Below, piece by piece: positions 37,787 to 46,448 of a stretch of 64,000 nt of DNA (position 1 is its first letter; each line of letters starts with the position of its first letter). The translations under genes and the position numbers were made by a program. The stretch lies in NCBI GenBank assembly GCA_029261835.1, contig JAJDAO010000031.1, positions 1-64,000 of the forward strand, written 5' to 3'. This stretch comes from Deltaproteobacteria bacterium (GTDB lineage Bacteria > Myxococcota_A > UBA9160 > UBA4427). The notes beneath the pieces are model-generated. The model searched no databases. It had not been told where the DNA came from and saw only the letters and a program-made list of their open reading frames with translations.

Positions 37787-38281
37787 ATGGGCTGGGCGAA
37801 CTGCGGCTACAACCGCGAGCACGGCGTTTGGATGGGCTACGCGCACGACGGAATCTGCATGGAACCAGGTTGCGACGAGATCATAGATCACGGCGTCAGC
37901 TACGCATGCGGCGGCATGCACGAAGGCGGCGAGCTTGGATGCGGTCGCTACTTCTGCGGTTCGCATCTCAGCTCGGCGTCGCATCCCGTCGACGAGACGG
38001 CCTTTATTTTGCGCGAGCCAGGGTCGCCGGCGATCGCGACCGATGTCGACACGTTCATCCTGACTCAGCTTTGCCGGATCTGCAGAGCTGCCATCGAAGC
38101 CGCGCTTCAGTGCGAAGTGCTGTCGCCGGCCGGATTCCTAGAAGCCGCCGCGACGCTGCGCAAGGCGACCGGATCATGGCCCGACGTGCTGATCATCGGT
38201 AGCGACGAGCTTCAGCCGTTCGCCGACCGACTCATGATGCTTCACTCGATTGCACGTTCTCAGCCAGGGTTTTCGCCATGA
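37787..38281 (+). CDS. Cys-rich hypothetical protein
   Basis: Multiple Cys/His pairs (CMEPGCDE, CGGMHEGGELGCGRYFCGSH). Confidence 0.55.
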   Translation: MGWANCGYNREHGVWMGYAHDGICMEPGCDEIIDHGVSYACGGMHEGGELGCGRYFCGSHLSSASHPVDETAFILREPGSPAIATDVDTFILTQLCRICRAAIEAALQCEVLSPAGFLEAAATLRKATGSWPDVLIIGSDELQPFADRLMMLHSIARSQPGFSP

Positions 38282-38493
38282 CGGACGCGGCATTTGCCCC
38301 GGAGTTCTTTCGCTACGGCGTCTTCAGCCCCGAAGGACTTCTCTGCTCGGAGATCTCGGAGAGCGAGGCGCATGCATGGTGGTCGGCGTCGAGCATCTCG
38401 CGAATCAGCGCGAACAATCTGCGCTCTCGCGGCTACACGCTGCATCGCGCAGTCTGCCGGTTCGACGGCGCTCCCGTGAAAGGAAACGCCTAG
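38278..38493 (+). CDS. Hypothetical small protein
   Basis: 71 aa, 4-nt overlap with upstream gene. Confidence 0.45.
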   Translation: MTDAAFAPEFFRYGVFSPEGLLCSEISESEAHAWWSASSISRISANNLRSRGYTLHRAVCRFDGAPVKGNA

Positions 38494-38531
38494 TCCGCTG
38501 TTGCCTTGCGCGTCGGCGCTTCGCGTACATT

Positions 38532-38579
38532 GTAGGTCGCGTCTTGCGCAAGGCGCGCAAGACCTCGCTTAGCACCTAC
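38532..38579 (+). promoter_or_regulatory. Structured 5' leader of the 618-aa ORF
   Basis: Nested inverted repeats GTAGGT/ACCTAC enclosing GTCTTGCGC/GCGCAAGAC. Confidence 0.55.
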
Positions 38580-38593
38580 GCGGAGATGCACCT

Positions 38594-40450
38594 ATGGGCC
38601 GGCCCGTTCCATCGCTCACGCTCGAAAAACTCGAGAAAGAGTTCCGTCTCGAAGAAGACGGCAAGTATCCGATTCATGTCGACGGCGACCTCGTCGGCTG
38701 GGCCTACCGATTCGGCCGAGAGTACGGCATCGAGTACGGCGACCTAGCTCTCGCCGCTCAGGAAGGCGTCGACCTGTCACGCGACCTCGACATCGGGCCT
38801 GCGCTCGTTACGGTTCATTCGCACGACGGCAGTCAGGTTCTCGACGTCTTCGAGACGGAGTCGAAGCCGGTTCCATTTTGCACGCGTCTGCCGTTCTTCC
38901 TTCCGGGCGACGCGCCGTTCAGGGTCGACAAGCGCGACGTCGCCTATCGCGACTTCCTGATCGGCGGCGGGCCGACGCTCGACGAAGTGCCCGTCGGCGA
39001 CCTCGATCGCTTCTATCGCTGGGGTCCGAGCCCCGACCCCGAAGACACTGACGCGACCGGCAGCGGTCGCGTGCATGCACATCGCAGCCCGGTCGAGATG
39101 TCGATCCTCGTTCGCGACATCGTGCTTGGTGAGCAGCCGACGCACGAACAAGCGGCCGACCTCGATCGATGGATCGTCGAGCAATGCGCGCGCGGCTACT
39201 GGGCTACGCTCTGGATGAAGCCGCGCACGCTCGAAGACAAGCCGACCTATACGGGCGCCGACGTCGTCAGGATCGACGAGTTCGAGGTCTACGACGCACA
39301 CGCCATGCGCGACTACATTGTGCCCGGCGATGACTTCGAAGGGCCGCCCGGACTCGTTCTCGGCAACGGATACCGCGTCATGCTCGGAGGCTTCTGGGCG
39401 GGATTCGGTCGGCGCCTTCCCGAAGGCGTCGACTGGGATGGTTCCGGCCTCGCCGCCGGCAGCTCGCTGCATATGACCGTCGACTCGCTCGTCTTCGGCG
39501 CCGTGTTCTTCCGCAGCCAGGTTGCGGCCGAAGGCGCGCTGTCGCACTTCCAAGCTGCAAGCTCGTTCTTGTGGGCCGGCGAGAAGTGGCCGAGTCGCGG
39601 GCACGGCTGGCAGCTCGACTGCGGAGCGAAGCTCGCTCCGGTGCTCCGCTACCAGAAGCCGCACGTCACGCACTCGGTCATCCGTTCAATCGAAAAGTCG
39701 CTCAACGTGCTTGCTGCTCAGAACAAGGGCGGCATGCCTGCGCCCGACAACGGCCAGACGATCGAGGGCGGGCACCTGACCTACGACGAGGTCAAGGTCG
39801 CGTTCGAAGATGTGATTCGCGCCGTGCATCCCGAGTGGAGTGACAAGCAGGTTCACGACGCCATCGTTCTCGGCGCGGAAAGCGACGCAGCTTTCTACGT
39901 CGGGATCCTGATCACGGGCCTCGACCATCTCCTGTCGCTTTGGGATGCCTACGGAGTTTGGCAGAAGCACCCCGACGGAGCACCAGCCGGAGCCGACATG
40001 CGACGCCTCGCGATGGAACAGCACAAGTACGCGACGAACTTCCTCGTCAACATCTGCGCCAAGCCGAAGCTCGATGTTCATCAAGGAATCACTGCCGGCA
40101 AGCGCGTTCCGTCGGGCGGAATCTGGAGCGACGCCGGTACGGCGTTCGGCCTTGGCGAAGGCGGCGACGACGGGAACACGATCAAGGGCACGAACATTCG
40201 CTTTGTCGTCGGCGCGCTCGCGCTCTCGGCCACGCGTCACGGAATGCCCGAGATTCTCGAGATTGGCCGCACGACGCTCGGCATCTGCAATCAGGCGAAG
40301 TGGTGGAACGGGAAAGACAAGACCGCCGCGATGCTCGAATGCCTGTGGCCTGTCGCCGCGCACTACGGATGGAACGGCACCTTCAACGTGAAGTCGCCAT
40401 CGATCGTCGATCAAGGCAAGGCCGCTTCGACTGAGGTCGCGATCGTCTGA
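38594..40450 (+). CDS. 618-aa protein of unknown function
   Basis: Long ORF bounded by a structured leader and a terminator; no family recognised by eye. Confidence 0.85.
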   Translation: MGRPVPSLTLEKLEKEFRLEEDGKYPIHVDGDLVGWAYRFGREYGIEYGDLALAAQEGVDLSRDLDIGPALVTVHSHDGSQVLDVFETESKPVPFCTRLPFFLPGDAPFRVDKRDVAYRDFLIGGGPTLDEVPVGDLDRFYRWGPSPDPEDTDATGSGRVHAHRSPVEMSILVRDIVLGEQPTHEQAADLDRWIVEQCARGYWATLWMKPRTLEDKPTYTGADVVRIDEFEVYDAHAMRDYIVPGDDFEGPPGLVLGNGYRVMLGGFWAGFGRRLPEGVDWDGSGLAAGSSLHMTVDSLVFGAVFFRSQVAAEGALSHFQAASSFLWAGEKWPSRGHGWQLDCGAKLAPVLRYQKPHVTHSVIRSIEKSLNVLAAQNKGGMPAPDNGQTIEGGHLTYDEVKVAFEDVIRAVHPEWSDKQVHDAIVLGAESDAAFYVGILITGLDHLLSLWDAYGVWQKHPDGAPAGADMRRLAMEQHKYATNFLVNICAKPKLDVHQGITAGKRVPSGGIWSDAGTAFGLGEGGDDGNTIKGTNIRFVVGALALSATRHGMPEILEIGRTTLGICNQAKWWNGKDKTAAMLECLWPVAAHYGWNGTFNVKSPSIVDQGKAASTEVAIV

Positions 40451-40502
40451 TCCGTGCTAGGCTCTGGGCGCTGGCATGGGTTGAGAGTCCCGAAAAGTAA
40501 CT

Positions 40503-40543
40503 GACGCCTGTCTCGTCGAGCAGCCGAGGCAGGCGTCTTTCAT
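40503..40543. terminator. Terminator between convergent genes
   Basis: GACGCCTGTCTCG-TCGAGCAGC-CGAGGCAGGCGTC then TTTCATTT. Confidence 0.8.
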
Positions 40544-40827
40544 TTGCGCTTGATCATGCCCGCGCGAACCATTTCATTGTGACGCTGCTCCGCGCGCGCA
40601 TGCGTCCTGTCGACGCGCATTCCGCGATCCCACCACTGATGATCGCACGGGTAGCAGCGCGCCGCGAGCCGCACGATGCCGCCGGGGTTGCTGCGCTTCG
40701 ACTTGATGCGCGCATCGTGGTAGGTGTTGAACGTCCCGCACTTCGGGCACTTCGCAGAGATCATCGAGGCGACGCGCGCGAACGGCGTCGCACTTGAGCC
40801 CGATGCGGTCGGCTGGCCTGACGTCAT
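40540..40827 (-). CDS. Zinc-ribbon protein
   Basis: CPKCGTFNTYHDAR...CYPCDHQWW. Confidence 0.6.
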   Translation of the reverse strand: MTSGQPTASGSSATPFARVASMISAKCPKCGTFNTYHDARIKSKRSNPGGIVRLAARCYPCDHQWWDRGMRVDRTHARAEQRHNEMVRAGMIKRK

Positions 40828-41066
40828 CGTGCGCCCGCTTTCGCTGCGCGCTGAATGAGAACGAGTCCGGCGGCGATGTCTTCGAGCGTCGGGCCTGTCG
40901 GCGAACGCTTCATGTGGTCGGCGAGGCAGCTCGCGGCTTCGAGTTCTTCAGGGCTCCAATCGAAAGCGGCGGAGGCCTCTTCGAGCGCGCCGAGCGCAAC
41001 GGACATCAGCGCGACAGCGCGTGCCGTTACGACATCAGCGCAAGGTTCTGGTCTAGGTACAGGCAT
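40824..41066 (-). CDS. Hypothetical small protein
   Basis: Minus-strand ATG 41066 gives 80 aa, 4-nt overlap with the downstream minus gene. Confidence 0.5.
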   Translation of the reverse strand: MPVPRPEPCADVVTARAVALMSVALGALEEASAAFDWSPEELEAASCLADHMKRSPTGPTLEDIAAGLVLIQRAAKAGAR

Positions 41067-41232
41067 GCACGCTCTCCGAGTAGGAAGTGGAAGGGCCGAG
41101 ACGCGCATTACCCCCGACTCGCATGATCGGCCGTCGCCTAACGAGCCAGGACCGTCCCGCGCTATCACTCGGGCAAGAGATGCGCAGGGAGACACCGGCG
41201 CACTTCACGGCCCTTCCGACGAGAAGCCTACC

Positions 41233-41260
41233 TTGCGCATTTTCGTTTGTCGAATAATAT
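41233..41260 (+). promoter_or_regulatory. Near-consensus sigma70-type promoter heading the small-gene array
   Basis: TTGCGC-N16-TAATAT. Confidence 0.6.
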
Positions 41261-41334
41261 CAAACCTCGCTCATGTCGCTGCGGCCATCCGCCGAAGATA
41301 GCTGCTCAAGCGGACCTCTCCCGGAAAACATCCA
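41261..41334 (+). repeat. Start-associated leader element, copy 4 (divergent 3' half)
   Basis: CTCATGT-N15-CCGAAGATAG, followed by non-canonical sequence to ATG 41335. Confidence 0.5.
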
Positions 41335-41652
41335 ATGAAGACCGTCACACGCAAGATCGGAAGCAACCGAGGCCGGCCGCGCCTCTGGCTCGAAGGCAAG
41401 CTGCTGAGCGACGCAGGGTTCAAGCCCGGCGATCGCTACGACAGGACTTTCGGTTCAGGGCTGACCATACTTCTTCAGAAGCGCTCAGATGGCGCCTACA
41501 CGGTGAGCGGGAAAGGCGAGAAGCCGATCATCGACATCGCCGGCGCCGATCTGATCAGGGCCTTTAGCAAGCTCGGCGTCATGCCGAAGTCTGTCAGCGT
41601 CAAGGCTCTTGAACGAGGCTCAGGCATCGTCTGCGACGCGATCTTCGAATAG
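41335..41652 (+). CDS. Hypothetical protein
   Basis: 105 aa, first gene of array. Confidence 0.55.
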   Translation: MKTVTRKIGSNRGRPRLWLEGKLLSDAGFKPGDRYDRTFGSGLTILLQKRSDGAYTVSGKGEKPIIDIAGADLIRAFSKLGVMPKSVSVKALERGSGIVCDAIFE

Positions 41653-41721
41653 AATGAAACTCATCTCATGTTACTGGGCGCCTCTTCCGAATAGGTAGGT
41701 AACCCCGACAAGGAACACGAG
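41653..41721 (+). repeat. Start-associated leader element, copy 5
   Basis: CTCATGT-N15-CCGAATAGGTAGGTAACCCCGACAAGGAA upstream of ATG 41722. Confidence 0.7.
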
Positions 41722-41904
41722 ATGAACAGCCCGCGCATCGACAGCAACCTGACCTTCTTCCCTCACCACATCGCCGAAGCCAAGGCCGCAGCGCTTCAGG
41801 AGAGCGACCCCGAATGGAGCTACTTCGCACTTCCCTGCATCGTCGGCCCTTACTCGATCATCTTGGCGATCGACGAAGAGGGCGCTCTGCTCGGGAACTT
41901 CTAG
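41722..41904 (+). CDS. Hypothetical small protein
   Basis: 60 aa preceded by leader element. Confidence 0.5.
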   Translation: MNSPRIDSNLTFFPHHIAEAKAAALQESDPEWSYFALPCIVGPYSIILAIDEEGALLGNF

Positions 41905-41909
41905 ACGAG

Positions 41910-42401
41910 ATGCCAAGCATGAAAACACGCAAGCACTACGGCAGCGCGCGACGTCGCGGGCTGCTTCGACAAGGCCTGTTGCACAGGACAAGGCAGGCCG
42001 CATCCGAGAGGCTTATGAGCACACGCGAACAACAGGGCGCGCTCGCGCGCCAATGGATCGAAAGCAGGATCTCGCCGCACATCTCGATCGAGAAGTTCAA
42101 GCACTACACGCCGCATGAGATCAAGCAAGTCTCGCTCGGGCAGCTCAAGACGTCGATCGAGTGGTACGCAGCGCGGTTCAGCAACGGCAGCGCGTGCGTC
42201 TACACGAGCGCGTCTGGCAATGGCGCGCAGATCGTCTCCGAGACGACTCAGCTCGAATGGCATCGAAGCCTCGATCAGCTTGTCGCGACGATCGCTCTTG
42301 ACATCGCGAACACGTTCGCTGAGCGCGACGAGGAAAAGGCGATCGAGTCGAGGCGCAAGGCAGACGCGCTGCTCGTGTTCACGAAACAGGAGACGGCATG
42401 A
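41910..42401 (+). CDS. Hypothetical protein
   Basis: ATG 41910, possible alternative ATG 42015; in frame with track ORF 41814..42401. Confidence 0.5.
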   Translation: MPSMKTRKHYGSARRRGLLRQGLLHRTRQAASERLMSTREQQGALARQWIESRISPHISIEKFKHYTPHEIKQVSLGQLKTSIEWYAARFSNGSACVYTSASGNGAQIVSETTQLEWHRSLDQLVATIALDIANTFAERDEEKAIESRRKADALLVFTKQETA

Positions 42402-42766
42402 TCACCAAAGGCAAGCTCGCGAGCGAAGGCATCCGAGACATCTGCGCGAAGCTGTCTGCTCTTTCAGACACGACGCGCATGCGGATCATCGAGGCCTTGG
42501 TCAACGACACCGATGACGTCGGAGTCTGCGTCGGGGGGCTCGTCGAAGCACTCGGCATTGACCAGCCGAAGATCAGTCATCATCTTGCTGCGCTGCGCTC
42601 TGCCGGTCTCGTCACGAGCGAGCGCTGCGGCCGGCACATCTTCTATCGGCCAGCGTGGCAGTATTCATCGGGCGGGCACTTCCTCGCAGGCCAGCGGCCA
42701 GGGCGCGCGGCCTTCAAGATGGACGGCCTGTCGATCGTCTTAGACTTCGACGAGGCCGTGCGCTGA
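42398..42766 (+). CDS. ArsR-family winged-helix regulator
   Basis: LSALSDTTRMRIIEALV...GLVEALGIDQPKISHHLAALRSAGLVTSERCGRHIFYRP. Confidence 0.88.
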   Translation: MITKGKLASEGIRDICAKLSALSDTTRMRIIEALVNDTDDVGVCVGGLVEALGIDQPKISHHLAALRSAGLVTSERCGRHIFYRPAWQYSSGGHFLAGQRPGRAAFKMDGLSIVLDFDEAVR

Positions 42767-42926
42767 ATCTCGAGTTTCGTCTCAAGTGCCGACTGCGCAG
42801 CAAGCTATCGGCCGCGCAGTCGGCGTCATCGATCTATCCCCGCGCCGGGAAAGACCGTCTCCCGCGAGCGACAAGCTCGAAGGCGATCGGGCATCCTCGG
42901 CCAGCCATCGAAGAAAGTCAAACCGC

Positions 42927-43364
42927 ATGAGCGATCTTGGAAAAGGAACGTCTCGACGTCGCGATGAGTTCATCGAAGCGGTTCGAGGCGTCTGCAGATC
43001 TCACGGCGTTTCGCTTTCCCATGAAGACGGTCACGGCCTGTTTGTCGTCACGGACTGGAACCGATCGGACGACGAGTGGATGGCAGACGCCGTCGACAAA
43101 ATCGAAACGAGCGACGCGATGATATCTAAGGCGTCAGGCTGCAGCCTTCCGGTCGACTACTCGTGCAAGGTCGTCAAGAGGCGCTGCAAGGGCTCGACCG
43201 CATGGAACCCGACAGGCGAGTCGTGGACGTGGAAGGTCTCGACGACGTGCGGAACGGTTGCGTTCGGGCCTCGCCTTAGCTGGCCCGACAAGTCGGAGAA
43301 AGACCTGCGCATTTTTCTTGATGCGCTCGGGTTCACGGATCAGAAAATCGAGGTCGTTGAATGA
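42927..43364 (+). CDS. Hypothetical protein
   Basis: ATG 42927 in frame with track ORF 42786..43364. Confidence 0.5.
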   Translation: MSDLGKGTSRRRDEFIEAVRGVCRSHGVSLSHEDGHGLFVVTDWNRSDDEWMADAVDKIETSDAMISKASGCSLPVDYSCKVVKRRCKGSTAWNPTGESWTWKVSTTCGTVAFGPRLSWPDKSEKDLRIFLDALGFTDQKIEVVE

Positions 43365-43888
43365 GCAAGCGATACGGAAGAAACCAAAAGCGACGCGCGC
43401 GAGAGCGTATTCAAAGCCTTGAATCTCAGTGCTCTTCGCTGCGCCTATCTGCCGAAGCGCTACGCAGCAAAGAGAGCAAGTCGGCGAGGCTGATGCAGTT
43501 CGTGAGCGCGCGACTCAGGGAGGTCGGAGCGGACATGTCGCCCATGGAAGAAGCGCGATCGATCGAGCTGCGCCTTCCTGAAGACGCAAGGGAGTTCCGG
43601 CTTCCCGTTCATGGCCCCGCGCTGTCTATTCACGAGGCTGGCGCGCTGGCCGCTCTCGATTCGATCGCAGAGTCAGTGGCGATGCGTGTCATCGAAGCCG
43701 GCATCGAGAGGTCGGCGGGCGATCTTCGCGGAGAGGTTCATGCCTACGCGACATTCGGAAGCAGCCGAAGGGCCGTGTACACGATGAGCGATCAGGCTTT
43801 CTTTGAGGCTTCCTACAGCGGGCGCATTCACGAAGAGATCGCGCGCAGGCTGAATGAAGAGCTTCACCGCATACCTCCGTTCAGGTAA
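43361..43888 (+). CDS. Hypothetical coiled-coil protein
   Basis: 175 aa with 4-nt overlap. Confidence 0.5.
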   Translation: MSKRYGRNQKRRARERIQSLESQCSSLRLSAEALRSKESKSARLMQFVSARLREVGADMSPMEEARSIELRLPEDAREFRLPVHGPALSIHEAGALAALDSIAESVAMRVIEAGIERSAGDLRGEVHAYATFGSSRRAVYTMSDQAFFEASYSGRIHEEIARRLNEELHRIPPFR

Positions 43889-43894
43889 TCCGAA

Positions 43895-43957
43895 ACCAGG
43901 TTCAAGTCGCCCTGCTTGTCTGCCGAAGAGGATGGCATCCCAAACGGAGACAGCTCG
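43895..43957 (+). repeat. Start-associated leader element, copy 6
   Basis: TTCAAGT-N15-CCGAAGAGGATGGCATCCCAAACGGAGA upstream of ATG 43958; small hairpin GGAT-GGC-ATCC. Confidence 0.8.
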
Positions 43958-44239
43958 ATGATCAACGACTACGGAATCGAAACCGACGCGATCGCAGTCC
44001 GCGACGTGATCGCCTTCAAGCTCGACGTCGAGCACTACGCCGAGATCATCGAGGTACGTCGATCGCGCCTCGGCGGGCGCGAGTTCGTCGTCAGGATGCG
44101 CGAGGAAGATGGCGAGGCGCAGCTCGAAGCGGGCGACGAGCATGCAGTCTGGGAGCGCGACGCGTTCGATCACTTGCCATCCAAGCGCGGAGTCTCTGAG
44201 ATTTCTTCGAAGTCGGCTCATGTTGAGCGGTTCGCTTGA
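43958..44239 (+). CDS. Hypothetical protein (C terminus reads into the next leader element)
   Basis: ATG 43958 with SD CGGAGA in the leader. Confidence 0.5.
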   Translation: MINDYGIETDAIAVRDVIAFKLDVEHYAEIIEVRRSRLGGREFVVRMREEDGEAQLEAGDEHAVWERDAFDHLPSKRGVSEISSKSAHVERFA

Positions 44240-44274
44240 CGAAGAGGTAGGTACCTCGCAACGGAGACTCAGCA
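44201..44274 (+). repeat. Start-associated leader element, copy 7
   Basis: CTCATGT-N15-ACGAAGAGGTAGGTACCTCGCAACGGAGA upstream of ATG 44275. Confidence 0.8.
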
Positions 44275-44505
44275 ATGAGCAACGAAGCCAAAGCAAACGA
44301 AGCGCCCGCGCCCGACCAAAGCATCGACGCAGAGCTTCTGCGCGACTTGGTCGCCGAACTTTCTGACGCCGCGAAGCGCCGGATCGTGAAGAAGTACAAG
44401 AAGCGCGTCGACGGCATGCGCAACAGCCAGACGCCAGGGCATGCGTTCTGGTTTCCCGAGCACTCCGCCGCATTGCAGCGCGTGAAGAGCGTCATCGGCG
44501 TTTGA
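44275..44505 (+). CDS. Hypothetical small protein
   Basis: 76 aa preceded by leader element. Confidence 0.55.
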   Translation: MSNEAKANEAPAPDQSIDAELLRDLVAELSDAAKRRIVKKYKKRVDGMRNSQTPGHAFWFPEHSAALQRVKSVIGV

Positions 44506-44581
44506 GAAAAAAGGCAGCCGGCGCTCAAGTCAAAGGGCGCCGGCTGCCGAAGAGGCTGGTAACCCAACGGAGACTCTGACG
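44503..44581 (+). repeat. Start-associated leader element, copy 8 (best stem)
   Basis: Perfect 12-bp stem GGCAGCCGGCGC/GCGCCGGCTGCC around TCAAGTC, CCGAAGAGGCTGGTAACCCAACGGAGA, ATG 44582. Confidence 0.9.
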
Positions 44582-44920
44582 ATGACCACCAAGATCAAGT
44601 TCGCTCGCGCCCTCGGGCGCTGCCGCGCTTGCAAGGCCGGCGTCTCTGCCCCTGTGATCAAGGTCATGACCGAGCGCGGAGAGCATCGCCCCGGCGTGCC
44701 GATCATCAAGACCGAGTTCGTTTGGGCGACCCGTCGCGCCGCGCGCCCCGTGCGCTTCAGCTCCGCGAGTGTTGAATGCGCGTGCGGCGCGGCAGTGAGC
44801 GTGTCCGTCGTCAAAGGCCGCGTGAACGCTGACGCCGCTTGCAACGCGAAGTGCGAGGCCTCGACCGGCCCGACCTGCGAGTGCGCCTGCGGCGGCGAGA
44901 ACCACGGCTCTGCGCACTGA
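44582..44920 (+). CDS. Cys-rich (zinc-binding-like) protein
   Basis: RCRACKAG...CACGAAV...CECACGGENHG. Confidence 0.6.
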   Translation: MTTKIKFARALGRCRACKAGVSAPVIKVMTERGEHRPGVPIIKTEFVWATRRAARPVRFSSASVECACGAAVSVSVVKGRVNADAACNAKCEASTGPTCECACGGENHGSAH

Positions 44921-45019
44921 GAAAAGATCGCCTGCAGGTATCAAGTCGCAGGCTCGACTTCGACGAAGAGGCTGCTACCGGCAGCAAGCCGCAGCCGGGC
45001 AAAACGAAAGGGAAGCGCC
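44918..45019 (+). repeat. Start-associated leader element, copy 9 (divergent)
   Basis: GCCTGC/GCAGGC around TATCAAGTC; ACGAAGAGG then GCTGCTACCGGCAGC hairpin. Confidence 0.65.
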
Positions 45020-45340
45020 ATGAAGAACGACCACGATCAGCACGCCGGCGAGCATTGCGACTTCGAGCCTACGACTGGCGTTTGCGAGGTCTGCGGAGTT
45101 TCGAACGACATCTGCGAAGAGTGCGACGGCGTCGGCTATCACCGCGACGACTGCGCGCACGCCGACAGCGGAGATGCTCTCTTCGACGCGATTCAGGCGC
45201 CGCTCGCCGAGGCCTTCCGGTTGCTGCGCGGGCTCGACGAGGAACTCTGCGAGGCCTCGGCTCGCCTTGCCGAACTGAAGCCGGGCGACCTCGCTCGCGT
45301 GCGCAAGATCGTCGACACCCTGAAGCAGATTCGGATCTGA
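45020..45340 (+). CDS. Cys-rich (zinc-finger-like) protein
   Basis: CDFEPTTGVCEVCGVSNDICEECDG. Confidence 0.55.
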   Translation: MKNDHDQHAGEHCDFEPTTGVCEVCGVSNDICEECDGVGYHRDDCAHADSGDALFDAIQAPLAEAFRLLRGLDEELCEASARLAELKPGDLARVRKIVDTLKQIRI

Positions 45341-45416
45341 GAAAAATCTCGAGATCAGCTCAGGTTGCGAGCGCCGGCTTCCGAAGAGGTATGTACCTCG
45401 CGACGGAGATCGCACG
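45338..45416 (+). repeat. Start-associated leader element, copy 10
   Basis: CTCAGGT-N15-CCGAAGAGGTATGTACCTCGCGACGGAGA, ATG 45417. Confidence 0.8.
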
Positions 45417-45707
45417 ATGAGCTACACAAAGAAAAGCCCGGCCCGATTCGCCTGCTCGACCTGCGGCATCGCTCATGACGGCATGCGCGACGCCGTCGAA
45501 TGCTGCCCCGAGATTCTTCTCAGCAAGCAGGTCGTCGCGTTTCTTCCGAGCCGCCCCGAGATCGGTTCGGTCGTCTGGTCTGCCTTCGTTGCCTTCGAGA
45601 CCGGCGACGTCGAGCGCAGGTTCAACTACTGGCATCGCCGCGCGCTGCGCGCCCTCGCGCGCGGCATGAGCGAGGCTGAGCACAACCCCGCTTGCTACGG
45701 CGTCTGA
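45417..45707 (+). CDS. Cys-containing hypothetical protein
   Basis: ARFACSTCGIAHDGMRDAVECC. Confidence 0.55.
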   Translation: MSYTKKSPARFACSTCGIAHDGMRDAVECCPEILLSKQVVAFLPSRPEIGSVVWSAFVAFETGDVERRFNYWHRRALRALARGMSEAEHNPACYGV

Positions 45708-45784
45708 GAAAAAGCCAGCGCGCCTCTCAAGTCCATGGGGCGCGCTGGCCGAAGAGATTGTTACCCACGAACGGAGACAACGCC
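45705..45784 (+). repeat. Start-associated leader element, copy 11
   Basis: 11-bp stem GCCAGCGCGCC/GGCGCGCTGGC around CTCAAGTCC; CCGAAGAGATTGTTACCCACGAACGGAGA; ATG 45785. Confidence 0.88.
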
Positions 45785-46018
45785 ATGAAGGCCCCGAGCA
45801 ACAGACCGACCGAGAGAGTCAGCATCGCCGGCTACCTCGCCGACCTTCTTCATCAAGGCCCGGTCAACGGACAAGAGCACTACGTCGTGTCGCGAGCGAA
45901 CGGCATGTTTCAGATCTGGACCGACGACCCGCCCGGCGCTTCCGACGGATACCCGCGCTGCGTGGTTCAGTCCGAAGACCTGAACAAGCTGCGCGCGTGG
46001 TGGAAGGCCAACGCCTGA
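45785..46018 (+). CDS. Hypothetical small protein
   Basis: ATG 45785 after leader element, in frame with track ORF 45692..46018. Confidence 0.55.
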   Translation: MKAPSNRPTERVSIAGYLADLLHQGPVNGQEHYVVSRANGMFQIWTDDPPGASDGYPRCVVQSEDLNKLRAWWKANA

Positions 46019-46096
46019 GAGAAAAAACCTTCGGGCGGACTCACGTCGAGCCGCCCGAAGGTCGAAGAGGTTGTTACCCCCAAGCGAGCGACAGCC
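46016..46096 (+). repeat. Start-associated leader element, copy 12
   Basis: 12-bp stem ACCTTCGGGCGG/CCGCCCGAAGGT around CTCACGTC; CGAAGAGGTTGTTACCCC; ATG 46097. Confidence 0.85.
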
Positions 46097-46372
46097 ATGA
46101 CCAACGAAGCGAAGATCATCTCGACTACGACCGACAGCGGCACGACCTGCGTCGCCGCGACCTGCGGCAAGAAGGAAGCCTTCCTGACCTTCAACGCCAA
46201 GCGCGGCGATGTCTCCGTGCTCTGCATCAACGCCGCGCATAGGGCCTACCGCGCGAGCCTTGGCCGCGTCTTCCGCAACGTCGACGAGGCCCTCGCGGCC
46301 TACAAGTCCGAGACCATGCGTACAATGATCCGCGCCGGATACGCTGAAGCCTGCGCAGTTTTGATGGGCTGA
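46097..46372 (+). CDS. Hypothetical small protein
   Basis: 91 aa after leader element. Confidence 0.55.
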   Translation: MTNEAKIISTTTDSGTTCVAATCGKKEAFLTFNAKRGDVSVLCINAAHRAYRASLGRVFRNVDEALAAYKSETMRTMIRAGYAEACAVLMG

Positions 46373-46395
46373 GCTAGCGATCGAAGAATCCCTGC

Positions 46396-46423
46396 TTTCG
46401 AAAAGTTCGAGACGTGATAGTCT
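46396..46423 (+). promoter_or_regulatory. Putative promoter
   Basis: TTTCGA-N16-TAGTCT with GTTCG spacer motif. Confidence 0.4.
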
Positions 46424-46448
46424 TTCCGGGATTGGAGCGGGAAGGCAT

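Noticed and set aside
42398-42766. ArsR protein as a metal-resistance gene
   Set aside because: No neighbouring transporter or reductase; in this context it is more likely a phage regulator
44201-44239. Leader copy 7 as purely intergenic
   Set aside because: The upstream ORF reads through the first half of the element to a TGA at 44237-44239, so that part is also coding in the current reading
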